DNA of 64,000 nucleotides, from the NCBI GenBank assembly GCA_020746105.1, contig CM036619.1:52932635-52996634 (forward strand), given 5' to 3'. Within the stretch, counting starts at the first letter, position 1. The number at the start of each line of letters is the position of its first letter. The position numbers and the translations under genes are program-made. The DNA is from Trogon surrucura. Its lineage: Eukaryota; Chordata; Aves; Trogoniformes; Trogonidae. The notes beneath the pieces were generated by a model, which did no database searches, had not been told where the DNA came from, and saw only the letters and a program-made list of their open reading frames with translations. Below, piece after piece: positions 25,851 through 37,650 of the stretch.

Positions 25851-28800
25851 CAGGGTCTGTCAGGGCAGGGCAATGACTAGTGCACTCTTTTTACCTATGT
25901 TTTGTCAGCCAGGGATCTCAATTTCTGTGGAGAGGAAACACAGTCCCTTTCAGTGCAAAGCTAACAATGAATCAAATCAACTTTGAAAAACATAAGGGAC
26001 ACTTTTTCGAAAGCTCCTTCTTATGTGTCACAAGATATGGAAAGCTGAAAAATGTTATGCTGGTAAAGTATCTTCACAGCCATATTTGGTCCGAGATGGG
26101 TCACATTTCAGTAGCAAAGTGGCAGAACAGCAGTTACAAGTAGTTGGCAGCACCCACCTTTGTCTCTAAAACTGTCTGTGTGCTACTCTGATCTTTTGTC
26201 CTCCTCACGTCTTTGCATGAAAAATCACTGAAACTAACATCAAATGAGGAGTTCTTCAGCTAGTAAGGAATGAATCCCATTACATTTTTCCTTATTGCAT
26301 AATTTGTAGGTTATGTCAGGCTTCTCTTAAGAGTTTGCGATGACAAAGAGACAGCAAATTTTACGTTCTTGAACGTCTTCAGATCAAACCCGGGAGCTTA
26401 TCTATTTCTTTGGCCAAACAGAGTGAAGTATGATCAACTCCTAACTTATTTGGCTAAATGAAACTGGGAAAGTGAAACTACACAACTGATTTTTTTTCCC
26501 CTCTGGCCTGAAACAAAAATTGTTTAAAAATGTGGATCAGAACTGCTAAGAGCAGAGCTGTGGTTCCTCCTTCTTTGCTCCTTTATAAAGTGGAGGCTTA
26601 AGAAAGATGCTTGGGAAAGACTACAGCGATACAGCCACCTGGGTGAAAGCAGAGCCTCTCTCAAAACTTGGTTCTTAAATTTCCAGAGTTGTAAATCAAG
26701 GTGAGACACTGTCAGCTGACAATTAGTACTTTTCACTTTTGTCTCTGGCTTTGCTAGTTGAAATGAACTGGGAACTGTCTAAACTGCAAGCCAGTTGTTT
26801 ACAATTACTTTGAAATAAATATCTTGCCTTTAGAGACTATTATACATCTGCAAAGAAGTCTGTTTTATTCCTGATGTTGCAAAAGTAATTTACCAGAATA
26901 AGATTTATTTTTTTTTTTCCTGGAATAGTGGTGCTTAATCATTTTAGGCAAGTGTCGGAAAGAACTGTCATGTGTCCTTTGGTTTGTAAGGAACCATTAA
27001 GCTTTGGGCCTATTAGCTTGTGTTCAGAGGTTTCATTTGTCGCTCTTTGTAGTTATATAATGAAATATTCATTGAAAAAGAAGGCGTAACCATTAACTCC
27101 CAACAGTAAACAAGTGCTTCTTTCACCTTGTGAAAATGGAGGATGGATGGTTCTTTGATTAAACAACAGTAGATACATGGGTTTGCAGAACACATTTTAT
27201 CTGAAAAGTGGAACATCTGTTCTGCTTCTTAGATTTCCTCAAGGAGTTCCTCTTTTAAGCTATCACAGTTCTACATTCTGCCAAGGATTTTATTTATCAC
27301 TCTGACATGTTCAAAATTGCTAACCTGAGGTCCATCCAAACTGTATCAAAGTAACGATGGTAGCTGAAGGATTTTATACTTGATTTTCTATCTTAAAGTT
27401 TGTATACATCTGTTTTCCATAAGTATTTGCGCAGCTTACATCAGTAATTCTTTTGTGCCCTTTCTCTTCAGATATGTGCAGATATAATCATCTGTTAATA
27501 GTGTCCGATTTCCTTTTAGGCATTTCTGTTTTATGATTCTTTACATCTTCTTTCTGTATGTAACTTCCATTCCAATATTAACTGGCATGGCTGTGATATT
27601 TTACAGGCTTTTATTGTGCAATTGAGATAAAACAGCAGTTCAGATGTTTAAGAGAGTCACAAAGGCTTTCAGTGAATGCCTATCTCAAATTTTTTCTCTA
27701 ATAAAATGTTGTGATTTATCTTTTCTGACACGCTGTTTCTTCTGTATGTTATTAAACACATAGGTTTTTAACTACTTACTAAGAAGCAGATGATCAAAAA
27801 GATTCAGCACCCACTAGAAGAAGAAATAATTTTCAAGACCTTAAATACTCACCTTTGCAGTACTTTAGTCCCAGTTTTCAAATAAACATGGCACCCAATT
27901 CCAAGTGTGTGAAAATCTGTGTACCTCTTCTGATGCTGAAGTGGGAGATGGGTATTTCTGAGAATCTCACCATATGTGCTTCTTCTTTGACATCAGGCTC
28001 CTAAAATACTATGTGTAGTCCTGAATGGAAGTTGACTTACGATGTCAAACTAAACATAGTCAAAGTAAGTCCTGGATTCCACTAAAAATTCCATTCCCAT
28101 GGGCAGCAATCACCTGAAGTTCTGGGAGTCTAAGCCTATATTACATCTCATTGATTTCTGATACAGAAATTAACAGCACTAACCTTTCACTAGACATGGC
28201 AAACAAGTCTATTGTTTAAACTCCACCTCTGGCAACACACCTGAGCCTGGCCTTTAAAACACCTACCCTTTTCGGCTGTGGCTCCTTTTCAGTGTTACCA
28301 TCAGTTTCACAACGTATCCTTCTAAATTTCACCATCTGTCTTCACTGTAAACATTTTTGGTTCAGGAGGAATGAGAACTGAAAATTGAGCTGGTAGCGTA
28401 TCTCAACCAGAGATGCTCCTGACCACTTCAGGGAAGAACACTTCAATAGTACCAATCTACGTTCCTTTCTTTGCCTACAAAGAAAACTACTTCACTTGCT
28501 CCATCTGATGTCTGAGTACTTTGCTGTGTTCTTTTTAGTTCATGCACCTTGGCTAAGCTTTCAAGGAGTAAAATATGAGTAGAAAATTCCGCATATTAAA
28601 TTGTCTTCTCTTTAATACTTTAGAATCTCAAAGCAGATTCCAAGTGTTCTAAATGTGAGAACCAGGACCTCTTCATTTGTAAAGATTGTGGCAGAAAAAT
28701 TATATGCTCAATTCTCATGTTAAACAGAGAATCGTGCAATGCTGCTTGCTTAGCTATTTTCTCTGCCCCTCTGTCAGTATCTTCTGTCAGTAATGAAATT

Positions 28801-30589
28801 AAGTGCAAATGGAAATGATATGTCTAGTCTTTGAAGCACAATGAGAAAAATACTCTTTTAAAATGGAATGTGCTGCGCTGTCAACCTTTCCTCCTCTTCC
28901 ATCATGTTTAAGGACCACTGATTTTAAACTGTTTCAGTCTGTACAGTCTTCAAACAATAATTTTCTTGGGAGAACAGGGAAATGGTGTTTGGTATAATGA
29001 CATGAATTGTTTTGGTGGTATTTGTTGAATAGGATTTCTCTAAGCATCCTTGTTCGTCAGAAATTTGCAAATGGAAAGACTGTACCAGATATTTACAGCT
29101 TCATAAAAGTTATTTCATTTTCTGATCTCTCTCACTGCTGAGTCTGATTTCTTATTTTTCTTATCACCTACCACCTGTCTCCTGGGTACCCATGAGAAAA
29201 GCCATTCAGCTCCAAAACCTGGTTTCCTATATCAATTAACCACACCTTTTGTCTTGGCCAAAACATCATACTCTACAGATCTGAAATGAACCATGTGTTG
29301 CTGGATAAAAGCAATTTGGAAAAGGATTTCAGTTTTATGGAGTTCATCCACCTATTCTTACACAGACACTTCTAGAATCTCCAAAAATAAATTATCAATT
29401 TGCAGAATACTACTAAGCTTATATGACAGCATAGACGATTATTGAGGAATTGTTGATGCTGTCATTCACGCATCTGCAAATGTGTTTCCTTCCTAATTTT
29501 ACCCATACACAGCTGCATGTTATCCCTAATTAACGAATTGCCCTCAGGTTACTCACCCAGACACATCTAATCTATCTCTGTCCAAAATGACTAAACTCTG
29601 TCCTGCATTAAAGATGTAAAAGGCTACAAATTACTTTCTTGGTCTTTCCAGCTAGAAAATCAGTGCTTACTGAATGGCATTCTCTCCATGTGGCATTCAG
29701 GGTGATTTCATCACCTCAAGGCTGAAGCTTTCAGTAGTAGTAAAATATCTACTGCTGAAAAGTTTCTCAGTTCAGATTCCAGCTGAACAGAAGAAATGTT
29801 CACTTCAAGTCTAAGCTAATAATAACACCATGAATGCAGTAAAATATGTACATACGCAGTTCTTTCATCTTTTAAGCACTTTATAAATGATAACCAAACA
29901 TTCCTAAGAACAGCTGTGATTAAGATGAAGGTTCAACATGTTGTTGCAGAAGGGCATTTTTTTTCAGATCTTATAATAAAAAATTGTGTGCAATTAGCAT
30001 ATAAAGTGAAATATGGATAATTACTTGTCATCTCTAATATCAGCTGACCTCCACTGCAGTTAAAAAAGTAAGGATATACTCAAATTTCATGCAAATTTTG
30101 CTGTTCTTTTCTTAGGTAGCTTGATATTGTTTCCTCCTTAAGGCTTCTGAGAGGATTTACAAGCTTGTAGGTAAAAAAAAAAAAAAAAAAATCACTTCAT
30201 GCTCTTCTGTCTGCTATGAAATAAAACGTCAACACTACTCGATAGGCTGAGGAATTGGAAATGATAGTGCTGAATGTGAATTCCCTGCAGGAGCACGAGC
30301 AGCAGGAATGCTTGTTTATCAAAGTTGAAGTGAAAAAAATGTCCTTAGAGTTTGACCTCTGTTTCAAGTGTGAACACTGCAAGTGAAGTAGTTAACACCA
30401 CAATAATACTGTGGATTAGCTGGCAGGCACAAATTTGGCCAGAGATGGTAGACTTGCATTTAACAGAAATCATTCCCTGTGATCTCTAGCTGGAATTTGC
30501 CAGAGAGACCAAGCCTTGTTAAACCCTCCAAACCGTAAAAAATAGAAGAGAGAAAACCAGTTGCATACTGCAAAGTGGTATATTGAGAG

Positions 30590-30810
30590 AGACCGAGCAG
30601 CAGATTGGGAGATGTGGAGTTTGTCTCCCACCTTGAGACCAATTTCCCTGTGTAATCACGGAGAAAGCAATCTCTGTTGTACCTCCAGTTTCTCATTCAT
30701 GCCTTTCCTCTCTGCTCAGACTGTGAAGCCTTTGGATGGGAGCTGTTTCAAACAGGTGCACGCCATGCCTGGCGTAATGCACTGCCTGTACTAGCTGGAA
30801 CGTGGTGATT
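30590..30810 (+). mobile_element. Probable ancient MIR-like (CORE) SINE
   Basis: The order of phrases matches the general MIR layout as I remember it: a gcagattgggagatgtggag part, then ttccctgtgtaatcac (compare the usual 'tgctgtgtgaccttgggcaa' segment), cctccagtttctcat (compare 'cctcagtttccccat'), gactgtgaagcctttggatg, and a final cagtgcctagca-like tail. Divergence is high, so the call is by eye only. Confidence 0.5.
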
Positions 30811-33339
30811 TGATCATAATACGAATAAAAATGTGAGTGGAACATTGACAAACTCGACGTCTGTGTAATAAGCTAATATTAGAAGGACATTTGTTTGGTT
30901 TAGAGTAATGTGAGTTGGAAATGTGAATGAAACAAACCCATCACCCATTTAGAATGCTTAAAGGATTTCGCCGGTTCCAGTTTACGTTTCAAGTATGCTT
31001 TGATCAAATTATATGTGCAAGATAAAACCAGAATGTTTTCTTAAAAATAGATTGGAAAAGAATGAATTCTGGTGAACGGTACTTCAAGAATATGTGCATT
31101 TTCTGCATTGGAAATAACTACAAAAATTGCCTGTTTGGCAATAAGATACGATATGGCATTGCTTTTTTTTTTTATTTCTGAAGTATTTCCTTGCTCCTTT
31201 CATAAAAGGTGCCTTAAAAATCATAAACTCCACAGCTGGCATGCTGGTAGCCTTGTTTTGTTATCTCTCCTGATTGGCAATTCTGAACTGTTGTTACTGT
31301 CTGCCATACTGTATACTGGCTACCACTGTATGTTTCTGCTTTTCTAATTATGTTTGGATTTCTGATGAATGACTGCAGTGTAAAGCATTTGGGACTTCAA
31401 GCAGTCACCCACATTTAGGACAGTGTAATCAGCTCCCCGGGAAGATAATATAGGAAAGCTTGATTGCTGGTGCCAATAGGGTTTCTTTTCCACGTCACTG
31501 CACAGGGTGAGGCCTGGAAGGTGGAAATTTTCCATTTTCTTCCTTTTTCTAGTCATTAAAGAGGCCAGCTTAGTCATGTCCTCATTTTAGACTTTTCCAC
31601 ATGATCTGGAGTTCATGTTCCTCAGATGCAAAACATTCCATATGGATCATTTATCATCTTGAAATGTTAGTATGTTGCAGTCTTATATGGTTCTTCCCTA
31701 TTGCACCAAGATGAGGTGGTTTTGCTTGTTCTTCGGACATTGTTTCAATTCTAAAAAAAACCCACCAAAAATAAAATTAACCACCAGAGTTGAATTCTGT
31801 ATCGTGCATTTTGCATTTTTTATAACTATGTCTTATAAAAAGACATTCTCCAGTGACTGCCTCTGAGTTCATGATATGTCAATCCAATAAAGCCTGTTTG
31901 AGATCTTTTATTGTGTAACCTTGCAAAGTAGCTATTACTGACAGGTGTCAGGGCTGGCTGTTAATTTGAGCTCCAAAGTCTTTACAGCCTAAATTAGTCT
32001 GGAACATCTGATATTTCATTTTCAGTATCTGTCCAGCCAGGTTGGGTACTCTCTGCTTGCCAAGGTATGGATGTAAGCTGTGGATTGCCCTCTTGTTAGG
32101 GATTAAAAACTCTGCAAAGCAGCAGCTGACCCACGGTTTTATCACTTGCATGCTTATTTCTGGAAGCAGGATATATTTGTGCAGGGCGTTTAATTTTTAG
32201 CTATTAACATTTTTGATGCTTCCTATTGAATGAACAAATAAAAACCTTTTTAAACGCAAAATAAACTGGTGGTTGGCACTATTCCAAAGAAGTGGACTCT
32301 TCCTGCTGTAATATTAGTTTCTCTCAGGACGAAGGCCACTGTAGCACTCGATTCCATCTCAGCAGTACCAGCACTAAGATCTTCTAGTTTTTTCTTTCTT
32401 AACTGCATGCTACAGAGGCCAGAGCTGTAAGTAATCTCCAAAATATGGAAGACTGGTAATTTATAAACTAATTGGCTGTTTTGACTTGCAAATTCTTATG
32501 CTGAAATTGCTCTGTAAGAAGCATTTATACAAGTTTTATGGTAATGAAATGATCAGAATGAGAGCCAAGGGAGAAGTTTCGGGAGACAGAACTCTGACTG
32601 CCCTCCCCTTTTTAAGAAAAATTACTTCTCTAATTGCTGAGGGATGAAAGAGGTGAAAGTGGTGGCCCATCCGGATGTTTTCCCAGAGACAGTAATGGTA
32701 GCACTGTACTTGAAGTATATGAGATAGGCACATTGTGCTGTGTGGCAACTTGCCTCTTAATAGCACCAAAAGCAGGGGAAAATCTGTGTAAGAAAAATCA
32801 GCTTTGTGCACCCTATCATCTACCCAGTACCAGAATGCTGATACATGTTGATGAAGGGTAAAGGAGAAGAGGAGGAGGATACAGCAGAGAGTATTGACCG
32901 CTTGCTGATGTGTCCTGGGCCACGGGCACCAGATGCTAAGGGGACTCGTACTCCTCCCAACAGCTCTGGTTAATTTTCCCTACAGCAATTTTATACTATT
33001 ACTGAGGCAAAGATCCATCTATCTGAATATCCATTTGGTGAAGAATATGTTTACAAATTGCTTTAAGAACTGTTATGGGAATTGATCTCACGATACATCT
33101 TCTTACTCATGCAGTTACAAAAAAACCCCCACATTTCTCTGAAGCCTGAGAGCAGACCAAGTCCGGAAAATTTAAAAAAAATTAAGAAGTGTCTTTCAGA
33201 GTTCGAAGACTCAAGTACTTCCAAAGGCAACTGCTGTCAACGTTGCTTTTGTGTTGACAGAATCCTTTTAAAAGGTTTTGTGGTGTGAAAAGCTCCTTTT
33301 AGTGGGTTTTCATAATGCACCAGGAGAGAACAAGAAAAT

Positions 33340-34110
33340 GTTTTTCTCACCATGGCCGCGGAGCTCCCCGAGAACACCGCGTACCCAAACCGGGAGGCGA
33401 TGGCGGGGGGAGGCTCGCGGGCCGAGCCGGCGGGATGGGCGCTCCCGCCCGCCCCCGCTCACCTTGGACACCCATTTGCTGCTTCCAAGCGCTCCCCGGG
33501 ATGACTCAGGCCCCTTTAATGCGCCTGAAGGAGACACTCGGGGCGAGGGTTCATACCCGCCCGAAGGCGATGGATCCCCGTAGCCCACGGCTTGCAGGAG
33601 CCGAAGCGCTTCTGTCTTCGCAGCGTGCCCGCCGGGCGGGAGGAGCGGCTTCCCCCCGTGCCGGCTCTCAGGGAGCAGCCACCAGGTGGCAGGACGGCTT
33701 CGCGCTGTCTGCGCGTCTCGCCTGCCACCGGCAGCCGCCTGGCACCCGCCTGGCACTCGCCCCGGCGGCGCGCTCAGCTCCCCCGGCCCGCGGAGCTGTT
33801 TGCGAGGACCCTGGGGATCGCTCTGCGCAAAGGCCAGGGCGGCTCCCTCTCAGCCTGGTCAAATAAAGACCGGCCTGGGCGTACGCCTGCTCCTGCACAA
33901 ATCCTCCCTTCCCGTTGTCGCCCAGGTGCCCCACCGAAGGCACTCAGATGCCCTCCGCAGAAAGTAGAGGCACTTTCTGTCTTACAAGTTCAGTGGCGTC
34001 TGAAAACGAGTCGCAAACACCGTCAAGCATCAAGCCCGTGGCTAAGTTGGCCGGAGCCCCAGGGTCTGCTGGGGCGAGCGCACCTGGGGCCCACAGCGCC
34101 CACTCGGCTG
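33340..34110. promoter_or_regulatory. Unassigned CpG island
   Basis: About 770 bp of GC- and CpG-rich DNA sits isolated in AT-rich sequence, 30 kb from the YES1-side island and 8 kb upstream of the ADCYAP1 islands. It has a TGACTCA AP-1 site near 33505 and a minus-strand donor AAG|GTGAGC at 33463/33462, suggesting a leftward transcript starting here. On the + strand a Kozak-like ccATGG at about 33352 opens a frame of only about 50 codons with no recognisable domain. It could be a lncRNA promoter, an alternative upstream YES1 promoter, or an ADCYAP1 enhancer. Overlapping long frames on both strands are typical of CpG islands. Confidence 0.6.
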
Positions 34111-37100
34111 CAACAGGTCTTACACAGCAGGGACGGGTGAGCCCAAATGAGCAGCAGATGTTCCTAATTCAGCTCTTCTAATATCGCGGCCCTCAACCTC
34201 TGTGACAGTTCTCACCGCCAGCAAAATGAGAAAATCACTGACACGGGAGGCTGTGACTGTCTTCTGTGCAGAGACCTTGGTGATGCTATCGTGAGAGTAA
34301 AATTGGGTTTTTCTCTCATAGGTAAATCCCTCCTTGGTGTATTCGTGACACCTCTGTTGCATATGATGCATCTGTGACATTTAGCAGGTTGCAGCTGGCT
34401 GGGGGTGGGCAGGACAGGATAGGGCAGGACAGGAAGGATGGATGCGGCTTGTATCACCGTAGCTTTTACCAAGGCAAAATTGAGTGATGAGGATGTGATA
34501 GAAGAAAAGGGAATCTGGGGCCGGGTTATTAAAGAGTGCATCACAGAGCTTCTTTGAGATACGTTGATATGAATTTTACTGTTCTCTGTGCAATACTGCT
34601 TCATTCACAGCCAGGATTTTCCTCATACTTGCAGGTGCTTTGGATAAATCATATTTAGGAACTTCTGTTGGAGGTATAGCTTCAGCTGGTCCCCTTGGAA
34701 GAGTAGTGCAAAGCTCTTACCCTCAGGAAGTTTTCCTTTTAATCCTGTCTTAACATTTCACTTAGAAGACAATCTAAGAAGACAATGTGAAATAATCGGT
34801 TCCTACACCCATGCAGCTGCTGTTCACAGCCCAGTCCTGGCGAGGGCAAGCATTCAACACTCGTATTCATTGGTTTTACATATTTTAAAATTTCTGCATT
34901 TCTAAACAGGACTCCAAGCCATGTAAGGATATTAGTGACATGTAATAGTTCACTGGGAGTTGCAGCTATGTGGTGTTCAGCAAAAGTAAGGCGGTAGCTG
35001 TGAATTAAAGCAACTCTAAGCTTTGCTCACAGATCTCCGTGGAATTAAAGAGCTATACCTGACTTCATTCCACTTTGCTCCTTCCACAAAAATATCTGAA
35101 AAGAGAAACCCACAACCACCTCACCTTTTCTCCATTTCTTAATAGTTAAAAAAAATTTGAGTTTAATATCTCTGTGACCTTTCAGGTTTATGTCACTTAA
35201 CTGGAACAGAGAAGCTATTTTCTTCTTCAAGATGAGCTTCCCTTTTGTTGCAGGCTCATTTAGGTTTAGGACTAATGTAGCACAGCACAGAATACCACAA
35301 GGATTTGACTTTTTGCAGTGCTGTTCCCAGTTAACCATTCCTAAATTTTACGACCATGAATCATGCATACTGGGATGGTTTGTCTCCCATCCTGTGGTAT
35401 TTGCAGAAATGGGGAAGAATGATCCTAAGAAAATATTTACTATAGGTTTAACTACTTAAACCAAATACAGACTTTGAAAACAGGAGGAATCATCAAACAT
35501 TACACTTCATGTTGTAATAACAAGTTTATGCTTTAAGTCTGCCAATCAATGCTTGGGAACTTTTGTCATCTTTCTAAGGCACTCTGGTGACTGTGCTGAC
35601 ATTACCTGGTGCTGTGTTCCAGAACAGCAGTGCACACGATTGTTCATGAAGAAAATACATGAGGAAAACTCGTGATTCAGATCTTCCTACTGCCTCTTCT
35701 TCCCTCAGGAAAATCAAGGAAGGACACCAACTATATTGAGTGTAATGACTAGGAGTATTGTTCACTGATCAACACTGGAAGGTTGGGAAAGATTTCTTCT
35801 GAAGGACAGCTTTTGCTCAGTTGCAAAATCTCCTTTGATTACCTTGTTCTCTGAGGATGAGTAATGTGGTTTTAATTATTTTTAGCTTAGTTCAAGGTTA
35901 ATAATCACCTTCAAACTAACAACAACTACAGGAATTCACTAGTGTTTCATGTCATTTGCTGTACATTTTCTTTTCTGAAGGTATAGTTTTCTCTGCCATT
36001 TAAGTGATGTTTATTTCTACATGGACTGGTGGAGACATCAATGACTACTATTTTGAGGGTCAGGACAGGAATTTCTTCAACTAAAATCACTCTTCATAGA
36101 AGCTAAGAATTAGACTCCCCTGAATCCATGACAGAACTCATCAGCAGATATTTACTTTATAGATTAACAGCATTGAGGGTTTGGAGGCACGGAAGGTGTT
36201 ACTTCTGAGGAGTAAAATTCCACCACTGCAAAAAATTGCAGTAAAATTACCAAAAGTGATCATCTGACCCCACTGAAGTCATTAGGATCTTTGCTTTTGA
36301 TATCAAAGATGTCAGGTATTTATTTTAGAGCTATTCTGGTTTTTAGCTATGTGCTCCCAAGGAAGTAGCTGAATTTTCAGTATTTCATACTTTACTGGGT
36401 AAAATAAATGTAATATATTTTAAAATATACACCTTATACAAGCATTGCAAAATTAGTAGTAATGCTTTTGGATGGAAGTTATTACATAACTGTATCATAC
36501 TTTATAAGTATGAAGAACCCACAGTAAGTGGGTATCACATCACCAGTAGACCACATGCAGCTCATCTTTCATCTGGAAAAAAGATAAGCATATGGGTTTT
36601 TTTCCTAAATCTATGACATGGGGGCTGTTTAGCCTAATTTTCTCAATACTGAAGAAGTACTTGCCCCTTTCATAAATACAACTTTATGCCCATATTCCAG
36701 TATTTACCTTGTAGTTCAGGCTCTGTGATAATTACATAAAAATGTTCTACATTAGGAATGGGAACTAAAAGACAAAGGATATATGGAAATGAATAGTACA
36801 TCAGAAGCAATCCCTGGCTCAGAACAGAACAGGTAGAACTGATCCAAGGAGAGATAATCAGGAGATATATTCAAAACAGAGTTATTTACTTTCCATAGAG
36901 GAGAGGTTTGGATAAATATGTTCTCAACAATGGCCTTCTTTTGAATGTAATTAATTTTATTATTTTTTTTTCCCAGAGAGGAGGTGAAATATACAAAGGT
37001 ATCTCCCTGTGGAGCCTTTATTAAAAGTAATAATAATTTCAAACCAAAATCCAAAAGCCAAACTACCTGGTCAAAAGAGAAGGTTCAGCCTTGCGATGTC

Positions 37101-37334
37101 CAAGCAACTTCTGGTTATGTTGCACTCTGTGAACTCCTATGAAATTCAAAAAGAATCAAAGGCAGCAGGATTTACATTATAAACTCAATAGACATGTACC
37201 TGGAGTTATGAAATCACACAGGAATTTCTGCAGACAATTTCATTCATAATAAGAAAAGGTCAATAAATCTAGTGCAGTTCTGTCTGAAATCAGCGAGAGT
37301 CTTTCCTGTGGCATTACAAGGGTCAGAGACCGAT
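34111..37334. other. Intergenic, no gene seen
   Basis: AT-rich noncoding DNA. A stretch around 36230-36310 (gatcatctgaccccactgaa and flanks) resembles old dispersed amniote repeats, but I cannot assign it to a family. Nothing else was recognised. Confidence 0.45.
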
Positions 37335-37650
37335 TTTTGACAGCACAAGAGGTCATTACGAACATCCAGTCTGACCTTTGCATAAAGCAGGGCAAATAAT
37401 AGCTCAATAGCTTGAGATCTTTCAGAAAGACAGCAAGCCTGATTTTAAAGATTTTAAAGTAATGGAGATTGTAATCCAATTCTGTTTAAGTGATTAATTG
37501 CCTCAGCTGTTACAGAAATACATTTTATTAGAGGATAGAGATGGATCAGGCCATAAGGCCACACACAAGAAATTCTTTGTGCTATCTTTAAATATAAAAA
37601 TAAGAATGACCCATTTCCCTTTAGGCTAAGTAGACCCAAGTATTTTATTG
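37335..37650 (-). mobile_element. Ancient, decayed amniote CR1 fragment
   Basis: The + strand shows, in order, the series seen in old CR1-type elements of turtles and crocodiles: cattacgaacatccagtctg, acctttgcataaagcagg, cttgattttaaag-like text, taatggagattgtaatcc and taattgcctcagctgttac. This corresponds to the 3' end in reverse orientation. It is far more diverged than the CR1 copies at 12-22 kb and so predates the bird radiation. The call is by eye; boundaries are approximate. Confidence 0.65.

Larger units (their letters stand above)
22276..33339. other. Intergenic, no gene seen
   Basis: About 11 kb without a recognisable gene. It contains the G-run at 23463-23490, a poly-pyrimidine tract ending in CAG|GTAAGC at 24852-24894, a 20-bp minisatellite at 25791-25850 and a probable MIR-like SINE at 30590-30810. 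Open frames are all short and lack domain motifs. Confidence 0.5.

Noticed and set aside
33310..34140. Several open frames of 130-183 codons on both strands
   Set aside because: All lie in the orphan CpG island, overlap one another and show no known motif; the openness comes from GC richness.
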